A DNA stretch of 64,000 bases from Capronia americana (Eukaryota > Ascomycota > Eurotiomycetes > Chaetothyriales > Herpotrichiellaceae): the NCBI GenBank assembly GCA_016110215.1, contig JADWQD010000010.1:1302001-1366000 (forward strand). The letters run 5' to 3'. A program made the position numbers and the translations under genes. Under the pieces are notes generated by a model. That model saw nothing but the letters and a program-made list of their open reading frames with translations, ran no database searches and was not told where the DNA came from. Of the stretch, positions 1-10,180 are shown in pieces. The stretch's first letter is position 1, and each line of letters begins with the position of its first letter.

Positions 1-2294
1 ATTGGTAGCTTCAACCCTCTCTGGCTTGTGCCTACTGTCACTGACACTGCCCAGGTCGTGGCGCCTTTGGAATCATCCGCAAAGTACACCGGAAGCAAGA
101 TGGACATGTAGGCCTCTCCCATGAAGTGGCCATGGTCTATACTGACAATCCCCAGGTCCTGTGCCGCAAAGAGATCAATTACCTCAAGATGTCTCAGAAG
201 GAACGCGACCAGTTGCACGCCGAGTTCTCCATCCTTTCCTCCCTCAGCCACCCAAACATTGTCGGGTACTTCCACCGCGAACATCTGAAACAGACGCAGG
301 AGCTGTACCTCTACATGGAATATTGTGGCGGCGGCGACTTGGGCACGGTGATCAAGGAGTTGAAGCGGAACAAGGAGTACGCCAAGGAAGAATTTGTCTG
401 GAGGATTTTCAGCCAGATCGTCACCGCCCTCTACCGGTGCCACTATGGAGTCGACCCGCCTGAAGCTGGCAGCGATTTCTCCAGACAGGTCCTCCCTCCC
501 TCCAACAAGGGCAAGATGATCCTACATCGGGACCTCAAACCGGAGAACATCTTCCTCGGCGCGGACCAATCCGTCAAGTTAGGTGACTTTGGATTGTCGA
601 AGATGATTCAGTCGCATGATTTTGCCTCGACCTATGTCGGAACACCCTTCTACATGTCGCCAGAGATCTGCGCTGGAGAGAAGTACACTCTACACTCAGA
701 CATATGGTCACTAGGGTGCATCATGTACGAACTCTGCACCAAGGAACCGCCGTTTAACGCCAACACCCACCTGCAGTTGGTTCAGCGGATCCGCAAAGGA
801 GACTTCCAACCCATCCCAGACATATATTCCAAGGATCTCGCCAATGTCATCGCCCATTGTCTGAAGACAAACCAGAGACAACGCCCAGATACCAGTTCGT
901 TGTTAACGGTGCCGTACATCTGGCTCGCCCGAAGGCAGCAGGAGATGGTCGCGCTTGGCCAAGGGTTGAAGACACGGGAGGAGGTCGCAGAGCACAAGAT
1001 CAAACAAGCGGAAGAAAGACTCTCGGCACTTGAAGCAGACCGAGCTGTACTGAAACATGAAATTGACTCTCAGCTGCGGCGCGAGTGGGAACTCAAGGCT
1101 CGACTCGAAATTGACAGACAAGTTCAGATGGAGCTGGAACGGCTTCGCAAGAAGTTCGACAAGGAGGTCGAGGAGCGTGCCGCACAAGTTTTGGCGAAAC
1201 AGAAACACTCAACTGAAGGTTCAGCGCTGAGAGAGCTTCGCAATCCTCCTGGGCCAGTCTACAACAAAGAAAACTTGAACCCGAGCTCGTCGTTCAACAC
1301 TACTGGCGAGGAAGACTTCCCGTCGACAACCGATATCACCGACTTGTCAGACCTCTCACTCCATTCACCAGTGAGTTCCATGAAGCCGCCGCCAAAGAAG
1401 GCGAAAACCCCTTTCGCCCGGTCCAAGACGACATTTGATTCACCAGTTGATGTGCAGATGTCCGAACCGTCACCTATGTCCATCTCGTCTCTTGCACTAT
1501 CACCTCGCAGGAACGCTGCGGCTCAAGCGACCGCCAACACCACGGTCACTGCTGCAGGCGTAAAGAATATGTTCGCTGAAGCAGCACGTCAGAAGGCTCG
1601 GTGGGAACCTCGATTGGCGTACTCCTCCGACGAGGAAAATATCAATCCTGCTGACGACTCTGACGACGACGAGTTCCCGGACTTGCATAGTCCTACGAGA
1701 CCGAAAGCAAAGATGGCAGACACCGATCCTTTTAAGAATCCACTGCCATTGAAGAATCGACCGGTCGTCACAAGGCAGAATACCACAGCGACCATGCAAA
1801 AATTGGTCACGAAGCCGACCTTGTTCCCCTCGAGTAACACAGCCGCCCAAGTGAGAGCGGGAATAGTCTCAGGAAACATTGCCAATGCCATCAAGGGTAT
1901 ACCGCGGAATGCCACGGACGGCGATCTCAAATCCACCGCAATCAAGGCCACGAGCCCTAACCGACGCCTTAGCAAGATCCCAAGTCGGCACGACTTGAGG
2001 GAACATGCCATTGCGGAAGACGGAAGCACGAGCCCTCTGAGACGTGCAACAACCATAGGCGGCGGGCTTCGCAGCAAGCTTGCGGGCGGTAACGATGCTG
2101 CGGGTGGTTTGGGCGTTGCAGGCCGGACGCGTGTTGAACTGCATCAAGCGCGTGCCGGAGGCATATCGGCAAAGGCGAGGTTTGCTGAAAAGGACCTGCC
2201 TCCTGTTCCGATCTGGGACCCAGAGATTTGTGGAGATGAGATGCCAAGTCCATTCTTGAAGAAGGACGTCAAGCAAATCCGACTTATACGGTGA
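1..2294 (+). CDS. nimA: NIMA-family G2/M protein kinase (5' partial)
   Basis: Serine/threonine kinase needed for mitotic entry in filamentous fungi. The gene runs off the left edge. Visible exons are 1-4, 55-107 and 156-2294; the introns at 5-54 and 108-155 restore the glycine loop IGRGAFGIIRKV and join it to VLCRKEINYLKM, which carries the ATP-binding lysine. Downstream are the catalytic loop HRDLKPEN, DFG, and the activation segment GTPFYMSPE. The kinase domain is followed by a coiled coil (EHKIKQAEERLSALEADRA... LEIDRQVQMELERLRKKF) typical of NIMA, then a long Ser/Pro-rich tail of about 400 residues. The tail holds a KEN motif (YNKENLNP), a candidate APC/C degron matching the known mitotic destruction of NIMA. 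The second intron is 48 bp with no in-frame stop, so retention would insert 16 residues before the ATP-binding lysine. Family call is secure; the first residues lie outside the window. Confidence 0.95.
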
Positions 2295-3154
2295 CGAAGC
2301 GACTTCGTCACGCGGAGGTCGAGTCCAGACGATGAACTGACGACCATCATGTGTCAACGATCGTACCACTGTGATGACCTGCAGGTGGGATGAATGACAG
2401 CTGCGATGACCTGCGTCCTTGCCGCCATCCTGTTCCCGACGAGGTGTGTCTCGTTGCCGGGTCTAGAATAACGGCGGCAGCTTGTGTGCAAGATAGACTT
2501 GCTGCTTCGACACAAGGCGAACTTGACCCGATAGCGACAATGTCATCCCATCTCCATGTGTACAGATTTCTCGAGATACTTTCTTTTGTTTTGGGAAAAC
2601 GGGGGCTCTGGAATTTGTTTGGAAAACCTTGCAGACGACTTTCTTTGGTGCGAGCATAACGGACTGGATAGCCTCGTGCAAGAAGCCGATGGGGACGTGA
2701 ACTATGAGCTTGGCAAACAAGGCACGATTGCTCACTATGGCTGGAATAGATGACTTTCAATTCAATGTTGTAAGGAGGATAGAGATTCCAGTGTGCTTTG
2801 TATGTGGACGGGATCACTCAGAGGGGTCCCACCTCGTCCTGAGTCGGGAGTTGCGACCACAAACGCGATGCTCGTATATCTTAATTGATATCAACTCTTA
2901 GCTGAACAAAGAGTGGGCATCATCACCCCCAGAGCATTCACATATCCCAAAATACTGTTTGGGTTTTGATGTCTTCTGACACCTGGACAATGCAAACTGG
3001 TCTGTGCCGTTATTCAGTCCAAGCATCAAGTAGTACAGCCGTATGTCGCCGACGAGACGAGACGAGACGAGACGAGACGAGACGAGACGAGACGGGTGGA
3101 TTGTTTCGCTGCGGTGGTGGAGGGATGCGGGACACTAGAACGACGATAGTGCCG
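2295..3154. other. Intergenic, convergent 3' ends of nimA and the WBP11-type gene
   Basis: Both flanking genes end here, so it should hold two 3' UTRs. Short open frames on both strands show no recognisable protein. The only structured element is the GACGA pentanucleotide run near its right end. Confidence 0.6.
3051..3094. repeat. (GACGA)n microsatellite, eight units
   Basis: Eight exact GACGA units followed by a partial unit (GACG), lying just beyond the stop codon of the WBP11-type gene and therefore probably in its 3' UTR. Likely length-polymorphic between strains. Confidence 0.95.
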
Positions 3155-4099
3155 TTATGCATCCTCATCCTCAACCTCCTCGATCTCGACGTACCGCCTG
3201 GGTTTCTGGACTGTCTCGACCTCGAGCCGAGCATTGTCATCCATTGGACTAGCGGTAACCTGGTCTTGCATTTCCAGTTCTCGCAGGAAGCGTGCTTCTT
3301 CCTCGGCGAGCTTCCTTAACTTCTCCTCATCTTCCCTTGTTCCTGCTGACTCCTGGGCGTCAGGGTCCGTCCGTCCAAGGTATCCCTCCGCCTCTAGCCT
3401 GTCCATCTCTTCAGGCTCGAGCAGCCGACCTGTAGGTCCTCCTTTGGCAGCTTGCTGCTTTTTGCGGACAACATCTGGCACGAATCTGTTGACGGCTTCT
3501 TTGCGCAGATCGCGGATCTGGGGAGCACTTTCGTATGTTGTCTTCACCACTGGCGCAGAGCCTGGTTTCGGTGGTAGTGCGGTGTTCGGCTGGTGTGGAG
3601 TCTGGTTCTCGTCCTCGCCGCGCGGGAAGTAACGTCTGGATTCTCTCGGAAGTGGCGGAGGAGTGTCTTCTGGCATAGGAATACGCCGGACAGAGTCGTC
3701 TGTGTCGCTTCCCGAGGACTCTCGTCGCTCATGATGTTTGCGCTCGCCATCGTACCGCCTCTTGCCCAAGAGGTTGTTATTGCCATCGCCTTCTCTTCTT
3801 CGCTGTCCCCCACCGAAGGTTGGTGCTTTCTCGCCCAGCGATTCTCGTGCTTTCCTAATAGCTTTCAGGTCTCGCTCGAGGTCTTGGAGAATCGCTCTTT
3901 CGCGAGGTTTGATGGCGCCGGCAGCCTCAAGAGCCTTGATGTCGTCGATCTGGCGCTGAATGCGCTCGGGGTTCCGACGGGCGAGTTTTTCATTGCGTCT
4001 CGCCTGCAGTTCGGCTCGACTCTTTTTCAGCTGCTTTGCCTTTTCAAGCTTTCGCTGCTGCTGTGCAGGATTGAGTGATCTTTCTTTGTCCTTTGCCAT
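3155..4099 (-). CDS. WBP11/Npw38-binding family splicing-associated protein
   Basis: A 314-residue nuclear protein of the WW-domain-binding protein 11 family, whose animal member binds PQBP1/Npw38 and takes part in pre-mRNA splicing. The N-terminus MAKDKERSLNPAQQQRK followed by a long basic helix (about residues 1-80) is the WBP11 domain. A proline motif (DTPPPLPRESR) could bind WW domains, and the conserved C-terminal element RFVPDVVRKKQ parallels the RFVPTALRVRR of animal WBP11. The tail is acidic and helical. I chose the methionine at 4099 because it starts the conserved domain; an upstream open extension lacks family residues. No intron is needed. It is transcribed away from the CNL1-like gene. 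Confidence 0.85.
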   Translation of the reverse strand: MAKDKERSLNPAQQQRKLEKAKQLKKSRAELQARRNEKLARRNPERIQRQIDDIKALEAAGAIKPRERAILQDLERDLKAIRKARESLGEKAPTFGGGQRRREGDGNNNLLGKRRYDGERKHHERRESSGSDTDDSVRRIPMPEDTPPPLPRESRRYFPRGEDENQTPHQPNTALPPKPGSAPVVKTTYESAPQIRDLRKEAVNRFVPDVVRKKQQAAKGGPTGRLLEPEEMDRLEAEGYLGRTDPDAQESAGTREDEEKLRKLAEEEARFLRELEMQDQVTASPMDDNARLEVETVQKPRRYVEIEEVEDEDA

Positions 4100-5627
4100 T
4101 GTGGGCCCGGGGGGGGTGTATTTGAAAAGCACGCGCTTGTCTGGGTCTGGGACTACTCGTAGATAATTGATCGTGCTGGCCTCGGAGCTGCAACACGACG
4201 TCAGATGCCCCAAAAATCGGGGAATTAGTGTTCGATCAGTAGCGGCTGTCTGCAGCAAAATTTCACACCCATGAAACGTTGGGTCTCACCGGTCAGGAGC
4301 AGACGAATCCCGACAAGCAGGTTCTCCTCTGCACGCTGCAGGGTGAAGATCAGAGGAGGGTGCAGCGAGCTGGGTAGCCTGCAGTAGTCTCGCAGTGGTG
4401 GACGCAGCTACTCTGTGAAGAACAGTAACTCCTGCTCGAAGGACCCGACAAACAAGCCTCTGCAGGCCGAATGGAAATTGAGCTCTCTCAGCTGTCACAG
4501 GTCGTGCAACACGGCGTCTGAGTGACGGCCTGCATAGACTCAATGCGGCCCGGGGTGCAATTGGTGTTCATCTGGAGAATTGTCGATGCAGAAGAGACTC
4601 GCGAAGCCAGCACAGGCCACTGCGAAGGGAGCGTCAAGTATCTCACAGACGGCACAGCTCCCACGCTCCCACCACTCCCACCACTCCCCTCGTTGTGATT
4701 TCGGAATATGGGCAAATCAAGAGACAACAGCCACACCCTCGTCTCGGCCCTCCGTTGCTACTCGCTCTCTACCATGATGCCCCACGAATTTGACCCTCCT
4801 CTCCTACTCAAATGGCAGCCAATGGCACCCGCTGTCCCCCCATCCCACTGCCATAATAGCATCAAGGCCAGTCACCTGCTGCTCACAGTAGCCAGGCACT
4901 AGACTGACCGTTGAAAGTACTCGGCACTACAAGTCAAGTAACCACAATAGCCGCGCTCCTACCTTCCCTCTCCTCTCCCTTCAGTTTCTGGGTCGGCTCA
5001 ACTCAGCTTCAACCGTCTCCTTTCTTGTGCGTGTGCGTGCGTGGTATCCATTCATTCTTACTCGCATGGTCATCGTTGCAGGCGATGAAACATTCTTCCT
5101 CCTCAACCGTCTCGACCGTTGCAGTCCCCGCTCCCCGTTCCGCATCCGCGCCTAGTCTCTAACTTGTTGCTTTGTTACCCGCCCTCTTCGACTGCGACCG
5201 CTCTGCCGACGACCGTCCTACCCCTCTTGGCCTGAACCCCCCCCGGCTCCCGCGCTGCTCACCTTTAAAAATAAGAAGGACACAAGCGCAGCCGCCAGAG
5301 TCTGAGGCCGAGCAGAATCGGGCGGGCTCGTTTGAGAAGGAGAAATTACGAGCGCTTCGCCAAACCTTGAGGCTCTGTGGTGGCCAGCGACGCGCTCGAT
5401 TGATACGCTCAAGCTACAATGACCAGGCTCATCCCGACTGCCATATCTCGCAGCTCGTTCGCTGTCTGGTGTGTCTTGCACCACTCTTGACGGCACCCCG
5501 CAAACCTATCAGCTCGCAGAATTGCTATGTGCCGTTTGACCATCACGGGTACCTGTCGAAGCTCATCTGCCACAACGCCTAGATTGGTCGCTTTCACGAC
5601 TGCCTCTGTTGTCCGCTCGGGACGTCC
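4100..5627. promoter_or_regulatory. Divergent promoter region, WBP11-type gene / CNL1-like gene
   Basis: About 1.5 kb between two divergently transcribed genes. Pyrimidine-rich blocks (around 4655-4690 with repeated CCACTCC units, and 4960-5000) resemble fungal core-promoter and leader CT tracts. Open frames here lack recognisable domains and some lack an ATG. No defined regulatory site could be assigned. Confidence 0.5.
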
Positions 5628-6227
5628 ATGTCCGCGCCTCAGTCGGTCGCCGGTTCTGCTCTGGGCGTCTTTACTCAAGCCGAACTGTTGACCCTCCAAC
5701 ACCAGCAGCAACTCATGGCCCAAAGAAGCCACCAAGGCGGCGCTCCGTCTGACCGTGGCCGTGGCGCTAGCAGGCAGTCGCAGCCTAGCTCCCGTGCGGT
5801 CAGTGCGGCCAGCAGTCAGAGCATGCAGGGTCGCATTATGCTGGATCCCCACAGTCTGCAAGCTTTACATGCGCATCTGGAGAATGTCATGAGGACCATT
5901 CAGCGGCGCATTGAAGAGGTAATGGACGCTACACTGAAGAAAACCGGAACGTGGGCTAACGTGGTTGTGTAGCTTGAAGATGCGACAGAGCAGTCTGTGA
6001 GAAACTCAAGCGGTCGAGCGGGAAATTCCATTCAAAATGCAGACACTGAAATCGCCAGAATGCGGCGAATCATGCAGGAGATAGACAAACTCGAAGAAGA
6101 ATTCCAAAAGATCAAGCGCATCCGAGACAAGATCAAGGCCATCAGAAACAACGTCGATCAGCTGAGCGAAAAACTCGACCGCAGTCGCCAGAGCGGACAT
6201 GGCTCTGGGGGGGCCAGACGACGATAA
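5628..6227 (+). CDS. Small coiled-coil protein, probable BLOC-1 subunit CNL1-like
   Basis: Exons 5628-5918 and 5973-6227 give 181 residues; the 54-bp intron (GTAATG...GTGTAG) is a multiple of three but ends in an in-frame TAG. The N-terminal third is Gln/Ser/Gly-rich and probably disordered (TQAELLTLQHQQQLMAQRS). From about residue 75 it is helical: DPHSLQALHAHLENVMRTIQ, then a coiled coil with IARMRRIMQEIDKLEEEF and KIKRIRDKIKAIRNNVDQL, ending in a basic RRR. This arrangement matches my memory of fungal CNL1, a subunit of the endosomal BLOC-1 complex. That identification is by recalled pattern only; a kinetochore or other small coiled-coil subunit is the alternative. Coding status is well supported by frame and splice sites. 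Confidence 0.55.
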
Positions 6228-6744
6228 AATCCCACGCCGTTCCGCACAGCATCCCGGATTTCTGGATGCGTACGATCAAAAACCACACAGAGGGCTGCTG
6301 GGAAAGTCACAATGGACGCGTTCCTCCGTTTCCGACATTCTGCGGTGCTCGAAGTTGAGGTTCTACTCCTTGCCACCACCCTCAGATTTTACTATTGTCT
6401 TATCACTTTCCTTTTCGACGGCGAACGCAGAGATGGAAGCCTCACGGCTGGTCATGGATTTACGAACTCATGTTTTGATGAACTGTACGAGTATTGCGGG
6501 GTAATTTGTTGCCTATTACACCAATTATTTGCTTTCCCCGGCGTTGGAGGACGCGTGCCGATGACGAGTCTGTGCATTTGACTGGCCGACATGAACCCGG
6601 TATTTGGGAGCTTTGATGTGATTATAGTCATGCTAGAGGTGTCGAGGCTCACGCCGCCAAAAAGACACGTTCGGGCACGGTAATCTCTGGAAGCAAGAGC
6701 GTCGAAACCAGACGATCGATATCGACTTTATGAAATGGTGATGA
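6228..6744. other. Intergenic, convergent 3' ends
   Basis: Lies between the stop codons of the CNL1-like gene and RPR2, so it holds two 3' UTRs. I see no gene, repeat or RNA structure in it. Confidence 0.6.
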
Positions 6745-7233
6745 TTATCCATCCTTTGCACTTGGCTCCAATTTCGCATTATCCGCCCGGTCCCTCTTCG
6801 TTCCTACCGGAAATCGTTTGACGGTCTCGCATCTACGGCACTTGATCTCGAGGACGTCTGCCCACACCTTCTTGCCATGCGTGCTTGGGTTGGAGATAGA
6901 TTCGCTGCTTGTCATGCCTGGAATGAGGAGAGCATCGCAACGCTTGCAGATGGAATGCTTGACGTTTGGTGAGAGGCGGATTTGGGATTTTCGGGACACG
7001 CCCCGAACGTGCATGAGAAGTCGGCTTGCATCATCCGATTTCAGTGGACGTGTATGCCCGGCGGCGGCTGTCGGGATGCCTTTACTGGCGCTTGAACTAG
7101 GCTTTTCGGTTGAGGCTCCGGTGCTCGATATGGCTAAATATGATGCAGCCTGGTGAAGGAATGAGATTCTCGAGTGCAGATGCTTTTGAGGGACGCCGGG
7201 CCCGCCACCCTTGGACGACCCGTCTTTAGCCAT
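6745..7233 (-). CDS. RPR2: RNase P/MRP protein subunit, Rpr2/Rpp21/Snm1 family
   Basis: A 162-residue, intronless gene. Family members are zinc-binding subunits of nuclear RNase P (tRNA 5' maturation) or RNase MRP (rRNA processing). The helical start HLHSRISFLHQAASYL and a central helix LLMHVRGVSRKSQIRLSPNVK precede the zinc ribbon: CKRC followed by CRRC about 40 residues later, with the typical ICKRCDALLIPG context. The C-terminus is basic. The ATG at 7233 starts just before the conserved first helix. It shares a 454-bp divergent promoter with SUB2. Whether it is RNase P-specific (Rpr2) or MRP-specific (Snm1) cannot be settled from the sequence; Rpr2 is favoured by length and ribbon spacing. 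Confidence 0.8.
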   Translation of the reverse strand: MAKDGSSKGGGPGVPQKHLHSRISFLHQAASYLAISSTGASTEKPSSSASKGIPTAAAGHTRPLKSDDASRLLMHVRGVSRKSQIRLSPNVKHSICKRCDALLIPGMTSSESISNPSTHGKKVWADVLEIKCRRCETVKRFPVGTKRDRADNAKLEPSAKDG

Positions 7234-7687
7234 TCGTGTAATATTGTGGCTGACAGTCCATGTGGCTAATATTCATTTTTGTCTTCCTTGGAGGGATGTT
7301 TGCGGATGAAGCAGCCATGATTCACACCCTCAACGCAAACCAAACATTCTGTAGGAACCACAGAACGAGGCTGTGGATGACTAATACGAGTCTTGGCACA
7401 TTTTGCGCGGCTGCCTTTTTGACTCGCCCCTTCGGCGCCGCTGAAAACAGCCGCAAAACATTCCCACCGCAGGCATCATCTCTTCCTCACTTCTTTGTCT
7501 CCATCCCATCCTCTTCTCTACCTTCTCATCAAACGACTCACATTGCGATTCCCACAGACATTAGCTGTGTCTCGAAACCTCAGCGCTTTAATCCCTTCAA
7601 CCTTTTCAACGCCCCCTTCATCTCACCTCACCCTCATCCCTCAACCGGCGACGTCACCCTTCAGCCTCACCAACCACCTCATCCATC
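7234..7687. promoter_or_regulatory. Divergent promoter RPR2 / SUB2
   Basis: The SUB2 side from about 7465 to 7687 is strongly C/T-rich (CTCTTCCTCACTTCTTTG and similar blocks), the usual leader composition of highly expressed fungal genes. No TATA box or named element is evident. Confidence 0.55.
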
Positions 7688-9678
7688 ATGTCTGCCGAAG
7701 AGGATCTCATCGACTACTCTGACGAGGAGCTCCAAGCACCCGAGGCGCCTGCCGCCGGTGCCACAAATGGCGCCGCGAAGAAGGGTGATCTAACAGTCAG
7801 TGGAGGGAAAACAACCGACAAGGGAAAAGGCAGCTACGTCGGCATCCACTCAACCGGCTTCAGAGACTTCCTACTCAAGGGCGAGCTGCTCCGAGCCATC
7901 ACCGACTGCGGTTTCGAACATCCATCGGAGGGTTAGTCATTCATCCATCCCTGCAAGCAAGACGTATATCCACCCTCCTGGTTCTTCCTGCTGCGAGCGC
8001 GTCCGTCCATCTCCAAACAGAAAAAGAAGAAAAAAGCAAGATGAGCAAGATACTTGAGACTCGTTCTCTCCGCGGATGCGATAGTTTCCGGCCAGTGGTA
8101 TTACGGTCGAAGAAAGGCGGGCAATAAAATGCTACAGCCTTATGTCGTCTATCGGCACCTTCCGAGGAAGTCGCGATTCCAGAACACCGTTAGCGAGAGC
8201 AGAATTCTCGTGGGTGCATTTCCGAGTTGGCATGCTGAGAATTGCTGCCAGACGCGGTTGCGCGGTATCAGACAACAGCCAAACCTACGTTGTGAATTCG
8301 CAGCATGAGGGCTGTCTTGGAGTCGAGTTGCTGGTGGCTTGGTAAAAGAGCCACCAAAGAGGCGGAATGGATACTGCGCTTGCTACATCTGGATTACATA
8401 TATTCGGGAGATGGACGGACCGACCTGCGATGCTCTTTTGTCGTCTTCACACATTCATTGTCGAACAAAGTCTAACATCATCGATCTCCTGCAGTCCAAC
8501 AAAAGTGCATTCCACAGGCTCTCCTCAGTGTCGACATTCTCTGTCAAGCCAAGTCAGGTCTTGGTAAGACAGCGGTCTTCGTCTTGACCACTCTGCACCA
8601 ACTGGAACCTGTTCCCGGCGAATGTTCAGTGTTGGTCATGTGCCACACCCGAGAACTCGCGTACCAGATCAAGAATGAATACGCCCGGTTCAGCAAGTAT
8701 CTTCCTGATGTGAAGACGGCAGTCTTCTACGGCGGCACACCAATCCAGAAAGACATCGAACTTCTCAAAAACAAGGAGTCTTTCCCCAACATCATTGTCG
8801 GCACTCCTGGTCGTCTCAATGCTCTTGTCCGCGACAAGTACCTCTCGCTACGCAATGTCAAGGCGTTCGTGCTCGATGAATGCGACAAAATGCTCGACCA
8901 GATCGGTAAGCGATGCCACCGACTTCTCCAGTTGCTCTATAGCTGACACGCGAGCCACAGACATGCGCCGCGACGTCCAAGAAATCTTTCGAGCCACTCC
9001 TACAGAGAAGCAGGTCATGATGTTCAGCGCCACTCTTCCCCAAGAGATTCGACCGATTTGCCGGAAGTTCATGAGGAATCCTCTCGAGGTCTTCGTCGAC
9101 GATGAGACGAAGCTTACCCTCCACGGCCTCCAACAATATTCCATCAAGCTTAGCGAAGGCGAGAAGAACCGCAAGCTCAATGACTTGCTCGACAGCCTCG
9201 AATTCAACCAAGTCATTATCTTTGTCAAAAGCACCCTTCGTGCAACTGAGCTCGACAAGTTGCTTCGAGAGTGCAATTTCCCGAGCATTGCAGTTCACTC
9301 TGGTGTCAGTCAAGAAGAGAGGTAAGTCTACAGCATTTTCGAGCCCTCCACCACTCTAACACTTCATTCAGAATCAAGCGCTACAAGGAATTCAAGGAAT
9401 TCAACAAGCGTATCTGCGTTGCCACCGATGTCTTTGGCCGCGGTATTGATATCGAACGTATCAACCTTGCCATCAACTACGACCTGCCCGCTGATGCCGA
9501 TTCATACCTGCATCGTGTGGGTCGCGCTGGTCGATTCGGAACCAAAGGGCTCAGTATCAGCTTCGTCAGCAGCGAGCAGGATGAGCAGGTGCTCAAGGAG
9601 ATTGAAAAGAGATTCGATGCCCAGGTGCCGGCTTATCCGGAGGGTGGCGTCGACTCAAGCACGTACATGGCGTCCTAG
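7688..9678 (+). CDS. SUB2: ATP-dependent RNA helicase SUB2/UAP56
   Basis: DECD-box helicase of the TREX mRNA export complex and of early spliceosome assembly. Exons 7688-7931, 8495-8905, 8961-9321 and 9372-9678 give 440 residues, the usual family size. Motifs in order: acidic N-terminus EEDLIDYSDEEL; Q-motif region STGFRDFLLKGELLRAI; Walker A AKSGLGKTAVF; HTRELAYQI; GGTP; VGTPGR; DECD, diagnostic of Sub2/UAP56 against ordinary DEAD boxes; FSATLP; RGIDIERI; HRVGRAGRFG. The first intron is 563 bp, about ten times the others (55 and 50 bp), with a consensus CTAAC branch site just before its CAG acceptor. Splice phases (1, 1, 2) all restore conserved sequence. The 3' end converges on the ankyrin-BTB gene. 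Confidence 0.97.
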
Positions 9679-10180
9679 GCCTAAGAAGCGGTGGAACGAA
9701 CAGTGACATTTCGTGCCAGTGGACAGAAAGTTGAAGGCCAACGTCACTATGGATGTATGCTGTATTACCAAGTTGCTGGAGGGGAAACCAGGTTCAGGGC
9801 ACGAAAATGGGAACCGCAATTCAGATTGATCACTGCACGAGAGCTTGCATAACTGGAGCTAGTCTTTGCCTGGCAAGCTCTTAAATTGAAAAGCGATATT
9901 GATTTAGTCATCGAACATTCCTGCTTCTTTCCATATTGTGTCCCGTTTGTTCGTCTGTTCCCGCTTCGATGACGGCGTCAACGACTAGAGCTCGTGGTAA
10001 AGGGGTTGAATGAGCCAAAATGGCATGAATAGTCCAATGCCATGTATTTTGTCTTGGCGTCATGTCTATTCTATCTAGGACCGAAGCCATCTATCTAATA
10101 TAAATATATATGCATCTCTCTCTCTCTCTCTCCCTGTCTCTCTCGCGGACACCCCATTCCCTCCCTGGCTTCGCAGCAGC
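9679..10180. other. Intergenic, convergent 3' ends with CT microsatellite
   Basis: Two 3' UTRs. A TC dinucleotide run interrupted by CCTG occupies about 10116-10145, just downstream of the ankyrin-BTB stop codon. Nothing else stands out. Confidence 0.6.

Noticed and set aside
903..2369. Several minus-strand frames of 70-166 codons under the NIMA gene
   Set aside because: They lie opposite a well-supported exon and have no family features.
5172..5582. 136-codon plus-strand frame before the CNL1-like gene
   Set aside because: Non-ATG start and no recognisable features; treated as promoter/leader.
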